Of a stretch of DNA of 64,000 bases, positions 33,902-43,305 are shown in pieces. The position numbers were made by a program, and so were the translations under genes. The DNA lies in NCBI RefSeq assembly GCF_029869925.1, contig NZ_CP118605.1, forward strand, positions 3,996,001-4,060,000. Reading direction: 5' to 3'. The stretch's first letter is position 1. Each line of letters begins with the position of its first letter. The notes below the pieces were generated by a model, which saw nothing but the letters and a program-made list of their open reading frames with translations, was not told the DNA's origin and did not search any database. Source of the stretch: Microbulbifer bruguierae (GTDB taxonomy: Bacteria > Pseudomonadota > Gammaproteobacteria > Pseudomonadales > Cellvibrionaceae).

Positions 33902-36856
33902 TTAGAAGTCCGCGGTAATCCCCAGGAAGGCGTATCGACCCAGGGCGTCGTAGATACCTGGGAAGGTGTTGCCGTTACCGTAGATGCTGGGGCCAGCGTC
34001 TGCAGTCAGCGGTGGTTCTTTGTCGAAGACATTGTTGATACCACTGCGGATGGTGATGCTGTTACTTGCAGCCCAGGAACCGGACAGATCGAAGTAGTTG
34101 TATGCATCGAAATCTGCGCCATTCGCACCCAGATCGTCAACACCGCCGATGTGACGCCATGCACCGGTCACATTTACGCTCCAAGGAGTCGACCAAGTTG
34201 CGCGCAGGGTGCTTACGAATTCCGGAGTCGGAGTACCGCAAGAGCCATTCCAAACGCCTACACAGTCTTCAACTGGCTGACCAACAAACTCCTGCTGATC
34301 CCACTTGGTGAGGTAGGTAGCAATGAAGTTCATATCAACGCCACCGTACTGACCAACTTCGAAACCGTAGTTGGCATTGATGTCAACACCTTCGGTTTCA
34401 AAGAAGCCGATGTTGACGTCGGTTGCGGAAATAGCGGCGGTGCCGATCCACAGGTTACCGTTGCCACCACGGCTAATGGAATCACAGAACAGGGCATCAC
34501 CGGTTTCGAGACACTTGTCCAGAATGGTTTCCGGGTTAATACCGGCGATCGCTTCGGTCACCTGGATGTTGAAGTAGTCAACACTCAGGCTCAGGCCGGC
34601 GATCATTTCCGGGGTGTAAACGAAACCGAAAGACAGGGTTTCGGATTCTTCCGGAGCAAGTTCCGGGTTACCGCCACCGATGTAGTTGTACTGACCAGCC
34701 GGGGAGTCAATGGCGCCACCGTACGTAGCGGCAGTGATACCGGAGTTCATGCACTCTTCCAGAGTGGCGGTCGGGCCTACAACGTTGCCGTCGGCATCGG
34801 TGCGGGAACCGCAGGGATCGTAGGTCATATCGAACAGGCCGATAGACTGGGCGCGGTACAGTTCACGGATGTTGGCGTGACGAGTTGCGGACTGGAAGCT
34901 CGCACGAACGCGCAGGTCGTTCATGGGGGCCCAGTCAGCAGCAAGCTTGTAGGTATTGGTCTGCTCGTCGGTGGAGTAGTCGGAGTAGCGGTAAGCCACC
35001 TCCAGTCCCAGGTACTCCATACCGGGCTTGCCGCTAACCAGCGGAATGCTCGCTTCGGAGAAGATTTCTTTTACGGACAGCTTGCCATCTACTGGCAGAG
35101 TCGGGCCACCCTGACCAGCACCTTCGCCATTCTGGAAGCCGGAGTCCGGGGAGTAAGTCAGTGACTCACGACGGCTTTCCAGACCCATAACCACGGCAAC
35201 ACCGCTGTCAGCACTGGGCAGTTTCACGCCGTAGTCGGTCAGGTCGCCAGTTACGTAACCGGAAACTATTTCCTGATCGGTAGTACCGCGGGCAAACAGC
35301 GGCAGTACCAGGTAATCGATGGCTTCCTGAGTTACGCCACCTTCCTGGAATATGTTCCAGGGCACACAGTTAGGATCAGAACCGTCGAGGACAGACTGAC
35401 ACACTGCGTTGCCATCAGCATCGACACGCACGTCGAGTGCGCGACCAATACGGCTGGAAGACATATCGTTCAGGTAGGTTTGCTCGAGGCTAACTTCAGA
35501 GTACTGACCGTATACGTCGTAAGACCAGTTGTCATTGATGTCACCGCGAACACCGAAGACACCGCGGAAAGTGGTGTGGCGCATGTCGTCTTGGCGAGGA
35601 CCGCCTTCAACGTTACGGCGACCAATATAGATGGCACCGGGGGTGCGAGTAATCTCACCGGTTTCTGCGTCGGTGTTTTCCACAACCAGATCGCTGACGA
35701 ACTGGTCTTTGCTCAGACCATAAACACCACAGATGGCATCGTACTGCTCTTCGGACAGGAAGGGGTTGCCACAGAACAGGTCATTGGTCACGAAGAAAGC
35801 ACCGGACGGCGCGATCTGGGCAACGGTGCGGTCGTCCGCGTACATCAGCTGAGCGTAGGCAGTGGCATTGTCGTTGATGTCGTAGTGACCGAAGGCGCCC
35901 ATAGTCCAGCGCTCGTCAGGACGCTGGAAGTAGTTCAGCGGGCCGTAGTTGTACAGGCGGCCGAATTCGGTGAAGCCTGTACCGTCGACGCTGTAGTCAA
36001 AGCTTTCAGTCGTATCGCCAGAGTTTGCGCCAAAGTCGGTGAATCGACCCCAGGGCACAGTGGAGGAACCGCCGCATGAGAAGTTGTCTGGGCTGCCGCC
36101 CAGGGAGCAACCGGAGTAGTCGCGGTCAGACTGCAGAACTGCATCAATTTTACGATAGTTGGCGTAAGCGGTAACGTTACCGCGGCCGCCGTCCAGGTTG
36201 GCACCCATGATCATGGAGAAATCGTTGGTCTCGCCGTCGCTTACGCTGCCGTCAGCGACGTCGAAGCCATAAGAGGACACCAGGTCCTGCATTTTGCCGT
36301 TATCGTTGTTGTGCTGATAAACGCTGGTCTGGCTGTCGAAGCGAACACCTTCGAAGTCGTCCATCATGATGAAGTTCACAACGCCGGCAATGGCATCAGA
36401 GCCGTAAGTAGCGGAAGAGCCACCGGTCAGTACTTCAACGCGCTCTACCAGTGCGCCAGGAATCTGGTTGAGGTCAGCGCCGGAGCCACCAGCCAAAGGA
36501 GAGCCGGCAGGCATACGACGACCATCGATCAGCACCAGGGTACGCTGTGAGCCGAGGCCGCGCAGGGAAACGGTCGCTGTACCGGTGGAGCCGTTCGCCT
36601 GACCAGCGGTTTGAGTTGCTGCTACTTGCGGCAGGTCGTTGATCAGGTCTTCAACACGGATCATACCAGTGGCTTTCAGGTCCTCTGCATTAACAGAGGT
36701 AACCGGGCTGACACTGGTCTCGTTTGCGTCGCGCTGAATACGCGAACCGGTAACTACAACCTCTTCAACCGTGCTCGCATCTTCCTGCGCAAACGCAGGC
36801 AGCGCGGGAACCAGAATCGTAGCGGCTACGGCTACAGACAGGAGGTTCTTTTTCAT
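33902..36856 (-). CDS. TonB-dependent receptor (GSRI-type), 984 aa
   Basis: This outer-membrane receptor has a signal peptide ending PAFAQ and a TonB-box-like VEEVVVTGSRIQRDA. The plug contains VSLRGLGSQRTLVLIDGRRM and EVLTGGSSATYGSDAIAGVVNFIM. The barrel ends YAFLGITADF. Extracellular-loop cysteines are numerous (DYSGCSLGG, NFSCGGSS, GVWNGSCGTP), suggesting disulfide-braced loops. AGGA-type Shine-Dalgarno AGAGGAT lies just before ATG. It converges with the sulfotransferase gene, and its upstream region carries a GTACAAAATTTGTAC palindrome. The ligand is unknown; the length is large even for the class. Confidence 0.9.
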   Translation of the reverse strand: MKKNLLSVAVAATILVPALPAFAQEDASTVEEVVVTGSRIQRDANETSVSPVTSVNAEDLKATGMIRVEDLINDLPQVAATQTAGQANGSTGTATVSLRGLGSQRTLVLIDGRRMPAGSPLAGGSGADLNQIPGALVERVEVLTGGSSATYGSDAIAGVVNFIMMDDFEGVRFDSQTSVYQHNNDNGKMQDLVSSYGFDVADGSVSDGETNDFSMIMGANLDGGRGNVTAYANYRKIDAVLQSDRDYSGCSLGGSPDNFSCGGSSTVPWGRFTDFGANSGDTTESFDYSVDGTGFTEFGRLYNYGPLNYFQRPDERWTMGAFGHYDINDNATAYAQLMYADDRTVAQIAPSGAFFVTNDLFCGNPFLSEEQYDAICGVYGLSKDQFVSDLVVENTDAETGEITRTPGAIYIGRRNVEGGPRQDDMRHTTFRGVFGVRGDINDNWSYDVYGQYSEVSLEQTYLNDMSSSRIGRALDVRVDADGNAVCQSVLDGSDPNCVPWNIFQEGGVTQEAIDYLVLPLFARGTTDQEIVSGYVTGDLTDYGVKLPSADSGVAVVMGLESRRESLTYSPDSGFQNGEGAGQGGPTLPVDGKLSVKEIFSEASIPLVSGKPGMEYLGLEVAYRYSDYSTDEQTNTYKLAADWAPMNDLRVRASFQSATRHANIRELYRAQSIGLFDMTYDPCGSRTDADGNVVGPTATLEECMNSGITAATYGGAIDSPAGQYNYIGGGNPELAPEESETLSFGFVYTPEMIAGLSLSVDYFNIQVTEAIAGINPETILDKCLETGDALFCDSISRGGNGNLWIGTAAISATDVNIGFFETEGVDINANYGFEVGQYGGVDMNFIATYLTKWDQQEFVGQPVEDCVGVWNGSCGTPTPEFVSTLRATWSTPWSVNVTGAWRHIGGVDDLGANGADFDAYNYFDLSGSWAASNSITIRSGINNVFDKEPPLTADAGPSIYGNGNTFPGIYDALGRYAFLGITADF

Positions 36857-37031
36857 CGTAAATCCTCTCTTGATCGTTGGATTTATAGTGTGTTGCCAGA
36901 TTTTGGCGATTGACGGAAATGACTACCCCCAAGTGGTCATTTCCTTCCCAACACTTATGTAACGGTTTGTAAGAGAACCCCCTCAAAAAAAATCACAAAT
37001 TTTTCAAATCTCGTAATGGCACGTCAGGCAG

Positions 37032-37046
37032 GTACAAAATTTGTAC
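37032..37046. promoter_or_regulatory. GTACAAAATTTGTAC palindrome upstream of the 984-aa TBDR
   Basis: The 15-base inverted repeat (7-base arms around one base) lies ~176 bases upstream of the receptor start at 36856 and just before the terminator of the next receptor. It resembles an operator for a dimeric regulator; no factor can be named. Confidence 0.45.
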
Positions 37047-37093
37047 AGCGGCGGGGTGGGGTAAAGAGAGTCGAGTAGGAAAAGAGCGGAGGC

Positions 37094-37122
37094 AAAAGAA
37101 AGCCCCGCCGGAGGGGCGGGGC
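37094..37122 (-). terminator. Terminator after the 932-aa TBDR
   Basis: On the minus strand GCCCCGCC and GGCGGGGC form an 8-bp GC-only stem with a CCTCC loop, followed by TTTCTTTT. It begins about 24 bases past the receptor stop at 37146. Confidence 0.88.
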
Positions 37123-37145
37123 AGAGAAAGGAGAGGAGAACGGAA

Positions 37146-39944
37146 TCAGAATTTCAACGTGACACTGCCGTAGAAGAAGCGGCCGACGGTGTCGTAGCTT
37201 CTCATCAGGGTGTTCATATCGTCGTAGTTAGTGACGTAGGGGGGCTGCTGGTTCCACATGTTGCGGATACCCGCGGAGACGGTGAAGTTCTCCCAGCGGT
37301 AGTAGGAGAAGTTCATGTCCTGATACCAGTGGGTATCAATATGCGTGGCCAGATCGCCTTCACTGGGATCAAAATCATTCACCCCATCGTCCACGCGCAG
37401 GGTAGTGGTTGCGGTCCAGCAATCGTACTCATAGCCAAGGGTTGCGTAGAACTTCCATTCCGGGAAGGCCACGATTGCGGTGGTTACCGGGTCTGCGCCG
37501 AAGTATCCCGCCAGGTCGATGGTGGGGTCTTCGGAGCTGCCGCGGTATTTCCACTCATGCAGGTAGGTGGCGGTGGCATTGATCGTTACCACGCCGGGGC
37601 CGGCCGGCATGCTGTAGTCGAAGCCGATGTCGACACCAGAGGTTTCAAAGGTGGCAACGTTCTGGCTGTTTAATAATTGACCGGCGATGGTCAGGTCATT
37701 GGCGCGATGGTCCGGTGCAGCGGAGGAGGGGCTGATGCCTACTGCGGGAGCGCCGGTGATCAGTTCACACAGGGGGGAGCTGAAGTTGGGGCTCTCGTAG
37801 CATCCCTGCACAATGGTGTTGGTGGTCAGAGTGCCAATGGCGTCGTCGATACTGATGTTGAAGTAGTCCAGGGTGAAGCCCATATCATCGGTAAAGGTGG
37901 GGGTCCACACGATACCGATGGTGTAGCTTTCGGATTTCTCCGCTTCCAGATCCGCGTTACCGCCAAACAGACCAGTGGCCTGGGTGGTGATGGTGGTGCC
38001 GGGGGCAATGCCATCGGCCTGACAGTTGGCCACTAAGTTGGCGTTGTCATTCAGACTGTAGTCATTACAGGGATCTGCATAGGTTTCTGCGGATACGGTA
38101 GGCGGCAGGTAGAGGTCGTCGAGGCCCGGTGCGCGGAAGCCTTCGGAGTAGGTGCCGCGGAAGCGCAACTGTTCCAGGGGCGCATATTCCAATACCACGC
38201 CGAAGGTGGTGTCATCGCCGATGGTGCTGTAATCGGAATAGCGGAAAGAGGCTTCCAGGGCCAGGACTTCAACCCAAGGGCGGCCTTCCATAATGGGAAT
38301 GCGCACCTCGCCGTAGAATTCGTCGACGTTATAGCGGCCGCTCCAGGAATCGCCGCTGACAAAATAGATTTGTCCGATCTGGGCGGCGCCGTCGGCAATG
38401 ATTTCAACATCTTCTGAGCGATGCTCATAGCCGACCGCCCACTGGGGTGCTTCGCTGGACAGAGACCAGTCGCCGAAGTCGCCCACCAGGTTGGCCTGGA
38501 AGCTGCGCAGGGTGGAGCGCTCAACCGGTGAGTTGGTGATGAGCGCATAGTCCTGCATTTCCTGAGTCAGGGTTCCTTCGGTGAAGGGATCCCATGCTTC
38601 TACGCCAGAAGCTTCCAGGGCCTCAACACAGCCAGGATTGATAAATTCCCCTTCGCTATCCACCGCGTTACAGGCATCCGGGTCGAGCAGATTCTGGAAG
38701 CGCACGGTGTTGCCGCGGCCGCGGTCAATTTGCGCATCCACCCAGCGGGCGTAGTTGTAGGAGAGGTCCCAGGTCCACTCGTTACACCATTCGCCCTCAA
38801 AGCCGACAACGCCGCGCCAGGTATTCAGGTCCTGGGTAAATGCACGGCCACCGGTTTCTTCAAGACGACGGCCTATGTTTACCGGCTCACCTATTGGGTT
38901 GTAGGGGTTGGTTACCGGCACTTCCGGTCCCCAGAAAGTACCTTCGGCGGCCATCAGCTGATCGGAACGGCGGTTGACGAACGACAGCTCGGTAAAGGCG
39001 TTGATGGTGGTGACATCTTTCCAGTCGTACAGCTCATAGCTTCCGTAGCCGTACATTGAGGCCACTTCCTGCGGCGTGATCAGGTAGCTGACGTCAGCAA
39101 AGTTGTACGCGTCGATGGTCGAATCGAAATCCCGGACCAGACCGGTTACCGGGTCGACGATCAGCTGGTCGCTGTTGGCGACCGGGGAGAAACGTGCGGG
39201 GGTCGTTGTTGAGCTACCCGAGCACACGACGTTGCCGCCAATTTCTGCCAGTGGACATTCGGAAAACCGGCGCTGTGATTGAAAGATATCGTCGCGCTTG
39301 GTGTACTGGGCATTGAGCATGACGTGGCCGCGATCATTTGCCGCGCCGATAGTCATCGCTGCCAGGTATTCATCGCCGTCGCCGTGGGTGGATGAGCCGT
39401 AGTTGGCTGTGAGCTCTGCGCCCTCAAAGCCCTTTTTGGTGATGATGTTGATAACCCCAGCGATAGCGTCGGAGCCATAAATAGTGGAGGCACCATCACG
39501 CAGGATTTCCACGCGCTCAATTACCGAGGTGGGAATGGTGTTGAGGTCGACCACGCCGGTGGCGCCGGCGGATGAGCTCAGGCGGCGGCCATTCAAGAGT
39601 ACAAGCGTACGGCTGGCACCCAGACCGCGCAGTGATACCGTCGCCAGACCGGCACTGCCGTTGTTCACGGACGAGCCCAACTGGCCACCGGTCATGGACG
39701 GAATATCCTGCAGGAAATCTTCCAGTGTTGTCTGGCCGGATTGCTCCAGCGCCGCAGCGTCAAACACGCTGATGGGGGTGGCGCTATTGGCGTCGGTTGC
39801 ACGTTGAATACGAGAACCGGTTACGACAATTTCTTCAACCTCTGCCTGTACATCCTGAGCAATGGATACGTTTGAAAAACTGGATGTAACGGCTGCCGCT
39901 GCGATCGCGCCCTTAATTGCCCGAGAAAGACGGGTTTTGTCCAT
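37146..39944 (-). CDS. TonB-dependent receptor (GSRI-type), 932 aa
   Basis: The start at 39944 (MDKTRLSRAIKG) is chosen over an ATG eight codons upstream because AGGAGAGG precedes it by ~6 bases. The signal peptide ends around SNVSIAQ. VEEIVVTGSRIQRATD is TonB-box-like. The plug has VSLRGLGASRTLVLLNGRRL and RDGASTIYGSDAIAGVINIIT. The barrel ends FFYGSVTLKF. Paired loop cysteines are present (for example CPLAEIGGNVVC). It belongs to the same broad paralogous class as the receptors at 26674 and 33902 but is clearly diverged from both, so each probably serves a different nutrient. A TTCATTCA/TGAATGAA inverted repeat lies ~110 bases upstream. Confidence 0.9.
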   Translation of the reverse strand: MDKTRLSRAIKGAIAAAAVTSSFSNVSIAQDVQAEVEEIVVTGSRIQRATDANSATPISVFDAAALEQSGQTTLEDFLQDIPSMTGGQLGSSVNNGSAGLATVSLRGLGASRTLVLLNGRRLSSSAGATGVVDLNTIPTSVIERVEILRDGASTIYGSDAIAGVINIITKKGFEGAELTANYGSSTHGDGDEYLAAMTIGAANDRGHVMLNAQYTKRDDIFQSQRRFSECPLAEIGGNVVCSGSSTTTPARFSPVANSDQLIVDPVTGLVRDFDSTIDAYNFADVSYLITPQEVASMYGYGSYELYDWKDVTTINAFTELSFVNRRSDQLMAAEGTFWGPEVPVTNPYNPIGEPVNIGRRLEETGGRAFTQDLNTWRGVVGFEGEWCNEWTWDLSYNYARWVDAQIDRGRGNTVRFQNLLDPDACNAVDSEGEFINPGCVEALEASGVEAWDPFTEGTLTQEMQDYALITNSPVERSTLRSFQANLVGDFGDWSLSSEAPQWAVGYEHRSEDVEIIADGAAQIGQIYFVSGDSWSGRYNVDEFYGEVRIPIMEGRPWVEVLALEASFRYSDYSTIGDDTTFGVVLEYAPLEQLRFRGTYSEGFRAPGLDDLYLPPTVSAETYADPCNDYSLNDNANLVANCQADGIAPGTTITTQATGLFGGNADLEAEKSESYTIGIVWTPTFTDDMGFTLDYFNISIDDAIGTLTTNTIVQGCYESPNFSSPLCELITGAPAVGISPSSAAPDHRANDLTIAGQLLNSQNVATFETSGVDIGFDYSMPAGPGVVTINATATYLHEWKYRGSSEDPTIDLAGYFGADPVTTAIVAFPEWKFYATLGYEYDCWTATTTLRVDDGVNDFDPSEGDLATHIDTHWYQDMNFSYYRWENFTVSAGIRNMWNQQPPYVTNYDDMNTLMRSYDTVGRFFYGSVTLKF

Positions 39945-40053
39945 GGTATACCTCTCCTGATACCGCAAATGTACGCCGAATTTGGCCGCGCCCTCCCTGA
40001 CAACTGCTTACTTCTATCAACAGAGGCTTGCTAAAACCCTAGAACAATTTTTC

Positions 40054-40079
40054 TTCATTCAAGGTTTATCGTGAATGAA
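40054..40079. promoter_or_regulatory. TTCATTCA...TGAATGAA inverted repeat upstream of the 932-aa TBDR
   Basis: Perfect 8-base arms are separated by 10 bases, about 110 bases before the receptor start at 39944. The 330-base gap 39945-40274 holds nothing else that I can support. Confidence 0.4.
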
Positions 40080-40274
40080 ATTGCGCCTTTGGTACGTTGG
40101 TGCCAAATGTTGCGTCATGCGGAGGGAAAAATACGAATACGGTGTGCGTCAGTTTTCAGTGTGAGGTGGAGACAGGGTGACAGCCATAGCGCGAGAGGCA
40201 CTGGTGTCTGATGACAGCATAGCGCTGAAAATCGGATGCGAAACCGCGGCGTGTTGGCTGCGTTAGATACTGTG

Positions 40275-43169
40275 TTAGATATTGAAGGTAATGGTGGTAT
40301 ACCAGTAGCGCCCGGTCAGTTCGTAAGTGCGCCCGTCAAAATTATCGTTGAATGCCGAGGCGGCAAATGGCGGAGCCTCGTCCAGCAGATTGTCGATACC
40401 CACGGCGAAGCGGAAACCGCGCGGCTCGCTGTAAGCCAGTTGCAGGTCGTGGGTGGACCAGCTGTCAATGGTGCGGCTGATCACCTGATCATTAAGAGAG
40501 AAACTCTCCATAAGATCGCCGACGTAATGGACGGTGTAGCCGCCTTCCCAGCGCCCTCGTTGCCAGTAAATTCCGGTATTGGCTTTCCAGTCCGGCAGTG
40601 ATCCAGCGCCGCCGCTGGCGGGGTCGATGAAGGTCCCGGCCAGATCGTCGACCGGGCTGCCCGGGGCCAGCTGATTCAGGTATTGCAGTAGGTAACTGCT
40701 GTTTACCGACCAGCGCAGTAGTCCGAGTTTTTTACTGTGATGTTGATAGCGCAGTGTGGAATCCACGCCGCGTACTTCACGCGCGCCAATATTCAGTCGC
40801 GTTGCTATTACCCGGATGATATCGCCGCGCTCATCGCGGATAACGCGATCACTGAATAACCCGTTGATGGCATTTTCGTTGATCAGATACTGGGGGCTGG
40901 TATCGATGACGTCGTTCTGGCGAATTTCAAACAGATCGATGCTGGTATGGAAGCCGGTAACGTCGCCGGGGGTCCATACCAGACCGAGAGAACGGTTGTC
41001 GGAGGTTTCCGGTTTCAGGTCCGGGTTGCCGCCGAATTCGGTCAGGTACTGGATGCGATCCTGGTCGGCAATGCCGACACACCCTGGCAGGTCTGCGGCG
41101 TTACTGTTGGTACAGGGGTCAAACAGGTATTCCTGGCTCTGGTGTCCGGTCTGGTTCATGTCTACCAGCGTTGGCGCCTTGAAGCCGGTGGCGTAACTGG
41201 CGCGCAGCAGCAAAGACGGCACGGGGCGCCAGCGTATGGCGATTTTTGGGTTGGTGGTGCTGCCAAAATCGCTGTACTCCGAAAAGCGAACAGCGCTGTC
41301 CAGCCACAAGGTGTCCTCACGCAGGGGCACAGAAAGTTCTGCAAATGCTTCGCCGATCAGACGTTCGCCCTTGGCCGCGCCGGAGGCGACGCCACCGATC
41401 AGGGATAATCCGTCCGAGTCGGTGGAGTTGAAATCAATGGCTTCACGGCGGACTTCGATACCCGCTGCGGCGAGTACACTGCCCGCGCCGCTTTCCCACA
41501 GTGGACCGTCAGCAATATAAGTCACCGAGTTCATGCGACTCGCGCCATTGACCCGATTCTCGCTCAGAATGTAGTCGAGCTGCTCCTGCTCGATACTGCC
41601 CGGGGCACCAAGCAGGTCCACTGGTACGCAGCCGTTTGTTTCGCTACATATCTCGGGGCCCTTGAGGGCAGCAGACAAGCGATGGGGGTCGAGCAGATTA
41701 TTCAGGGTTTCCTTGGCGCGGGTGTAGTGTGCAGCGGCGGTTAGCTCCCACTGCCATTCGTCTACCAAGCCACGGAATCCCGTGTTCATGCGCCAGGTTT
41801 CGGTACTGTTGCTCTGGACCCTGGGACCGAGCTCTATGATCCGTTTGCGCACATCGGTAATGTCTTCACCGAATGGGTTATACACCTGATCGGCCGCAAT
41901 CGTCAGATCCCCATTGTCGAAGCGGGTAAACACAGGTGTCGGCGCCAGGGTGGAATCGGAGTGGGTGGTGATTGCCATGAGTTCGGCGTAAGTCTCCACA
42001 CCCTCTTTGAGTGTGTGGTTGCCGGCGATATACAGGGACTGGCGCTCCGAAGGCACTAGTGCTGACGTATATTCACGGAAGTTGTAGAGGTCTTCCTGTG
42101 TCCAGTCGCGGTAACCGTTTTCTGCATTGGTCACTACGCCGTCAGCAACTGCGATGTATGCCTGGGGAGAGGCGGATGATCGCAGATCCGTGCCTCCCCT
42201 TGCGCGGTTGTCGGCGGAGGCTGACAGCGCGCGGTCGCGGCTGAGAATTTCATCCTGGTAATAGTGCGCCAGGCTGAACATCAGGTGGCTGTGTTCATTG
42301 CCGGTACCCCAGGTAAGGCTATAGGAGCCGGTGTCCTGGTCGCCGCGCTCTGCCTGGCCGTAATAACTATTGACGGACAGCCCGTCAAAATCCCGCCGCA
42401 GGATGATATTCACCACTCCCGCAATGGCATCGGAACCGTAAACCGCGGAAGCGCCATCTTTCAGAACTTCGATGCGATCCACCGCGGACAGGGGGATGGT
42501 ATTCAGGTCCGCCGCTTCGCCGCCAAAACCGTTGCTCACAATGCGTCGACCGTTGATCAGCACCAGAGTGTTGCTGGCGGGCAGGCCGCGCAAGGTCACT
42601 GTGGCGGTACCGTTGCCGCCATTGGTCACAGAGGTGCTGGTGGAGTTGCCGGATACTGCAGGCAGGAATTTCAGCAGTTCCGCCACGGTCTGGGCGCCGG
42701 TAATTTCCAGTTCTGGTTGCGCCAGCACGTCGATAGGTGCGTAGCTGTCCAGCTTGAGATGACGCAGGTGGGTACCGGTGAGACTGCGTCCCGTCACCGT
42801 GACTTCCTCTGCGGGTAACGGATGGGTTGCCGTTGTCACCCTATCTGACTCTTGTGGCTTCGCGATGATCGCGATGGCGTTGGTGCCAGTATGGGTAAAC
42901 GTCAGCGGCGTATTGTCGAGCAGTTGATGCAGCGCGGGAGCGATACTGCCGTGCGGTGTTTCAATATTAAGGCTTGGGGTAACGAGGGTGGCGGCGTTGT
43001 CGGCCTGTACTACCAGCGAAATACGGCATTGGCGGCCCAGGGAAATCAGTGCGCGGGACAGGGGGCCGGAAGGAATTTGGACTCCCGATGTTGGGCAGGC
43101 AGCGGCGGTACTCTCTGCGAGTACCAGCAGTCCAGTCAGCGACAGAGTTACCCAGTGCCGGAAATACAT
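40275..43169 (-). CDS. TonB-dependent receptor with N-terminal STN signalling domain (FecA-type transducer)
   Basis: The 964-residue receptor starts at the ATG at 43169 (MYFRHWVTLSLTG), which opens directly onto the signal peptide. The mature N terminus is a secretin/TonB STN domain at ~27-100 (CPTSGVQIPSGPLSRALISLGRQC through NTPLTFTHTGTNAIAI). Receptors with this extra domain contact a FecR-type anti-sigma factor to report ligand binding. The TonB box is PAEEVTVTGRS; the plug has VTLRGLPASNTLVLINGRR and KDGASAVYGSDAIAGVVNII. The barrel ends in TITFNI, lacking the usual terminal Phe. It is downstream of fecR- and fecI-type genes on the same strand, making a complete cell-surface signalling cassette. 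The ligand is unknown. Confidence 0.9.
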   Translation of the reverse strand: MYFRHWVTLSLTGLLVLAESTAAACPTSGVQIPSGPLSRALISLGRQCRISLVVQADNAATLVTPSLNIETPHGSIAPALHQLLDNTPLTFTHTGTNAIAIIAKPQESDRVTTATHPLPAEEVTVTGRSLTGTHLRHLKLDSYAPIDVLAQPELEITGAQTVAELLKFLPAVSGNSTSTSVTNGGNGTATVTLRGLPASNTLVLINGRRIVSNGFGGEAADLNTIPLSAVDRIEVLKDGASAVYGSDAIAGVVNIILRRDFDGLSVNSYYGQAERGDQDTGSYSLTWGTGNEHSHLMFSLAHYYQDEILSRDRALSASADNRARGGTDLRSSASPQAYIAVADGVVTNAENGYRDWTQEDLYNFREYTSALVPSERQSLYIAGNHTLKEGVETYAELMAITTHSDSTLAPTPVFTRFDNGDLTIAADQVYNPFGEDITDVRKRIIELGPRVQSNSTETWRMNTGFRGLVDEWQWELTAAAHYTRAKETLNNLLDPHRLSAALKGPEICSETNGCVPVDLLGAPGSIEQEQLDYILSENRVNGASRMNSVTYIADGPLWESGAGSVLAAAGIEVRREAIDFNSTDSDGLSLIGGVASGAAKGERLIGEAFAELSVPLREDTLWLDSAVRFSEYSDFGSTTNPKIAIRWRPVPSLLLRASYATGFKAPTLVDMNQTGHQSQEYLFDPCTNSNAADLPGCVGIADQDRIQYLTEFGGNPDLKPETSDNRSLGLVWTPGDVTGFHTSIDLFEIRQNDVIDTSPQYLINENAINGLFSDRVIRDERGDIIRVIATRLNIGAREVRGVDSTLRYQHHSKKLGLLRWSVNSSYLLQYLNQLAPGSPVDDLAGTFIDPASGGAGSLPDWKANTGIYWQRGRWEGGYTVHYVGDLMESFSLNDQVISRTIDSWSTHDLQLAYSEPRGFRFAVGIDNLLDEAPPFAASAFNDNFDGRTYELTGRYWYTTITFNI

Positions 43170-43305
43170 TGCTCTCGTTTCACCCGTGCATTCGGCGCGA
43201 TCAGCGGCCGAGTGCGTCTTATTCTTTCTGTTTGAATTGTTGTGGTGTAGGGATCGCAGGCTTGTGGCCAAAAAAAATACGATCGCGCGAAGCGAGTTTT
43301 ATATA

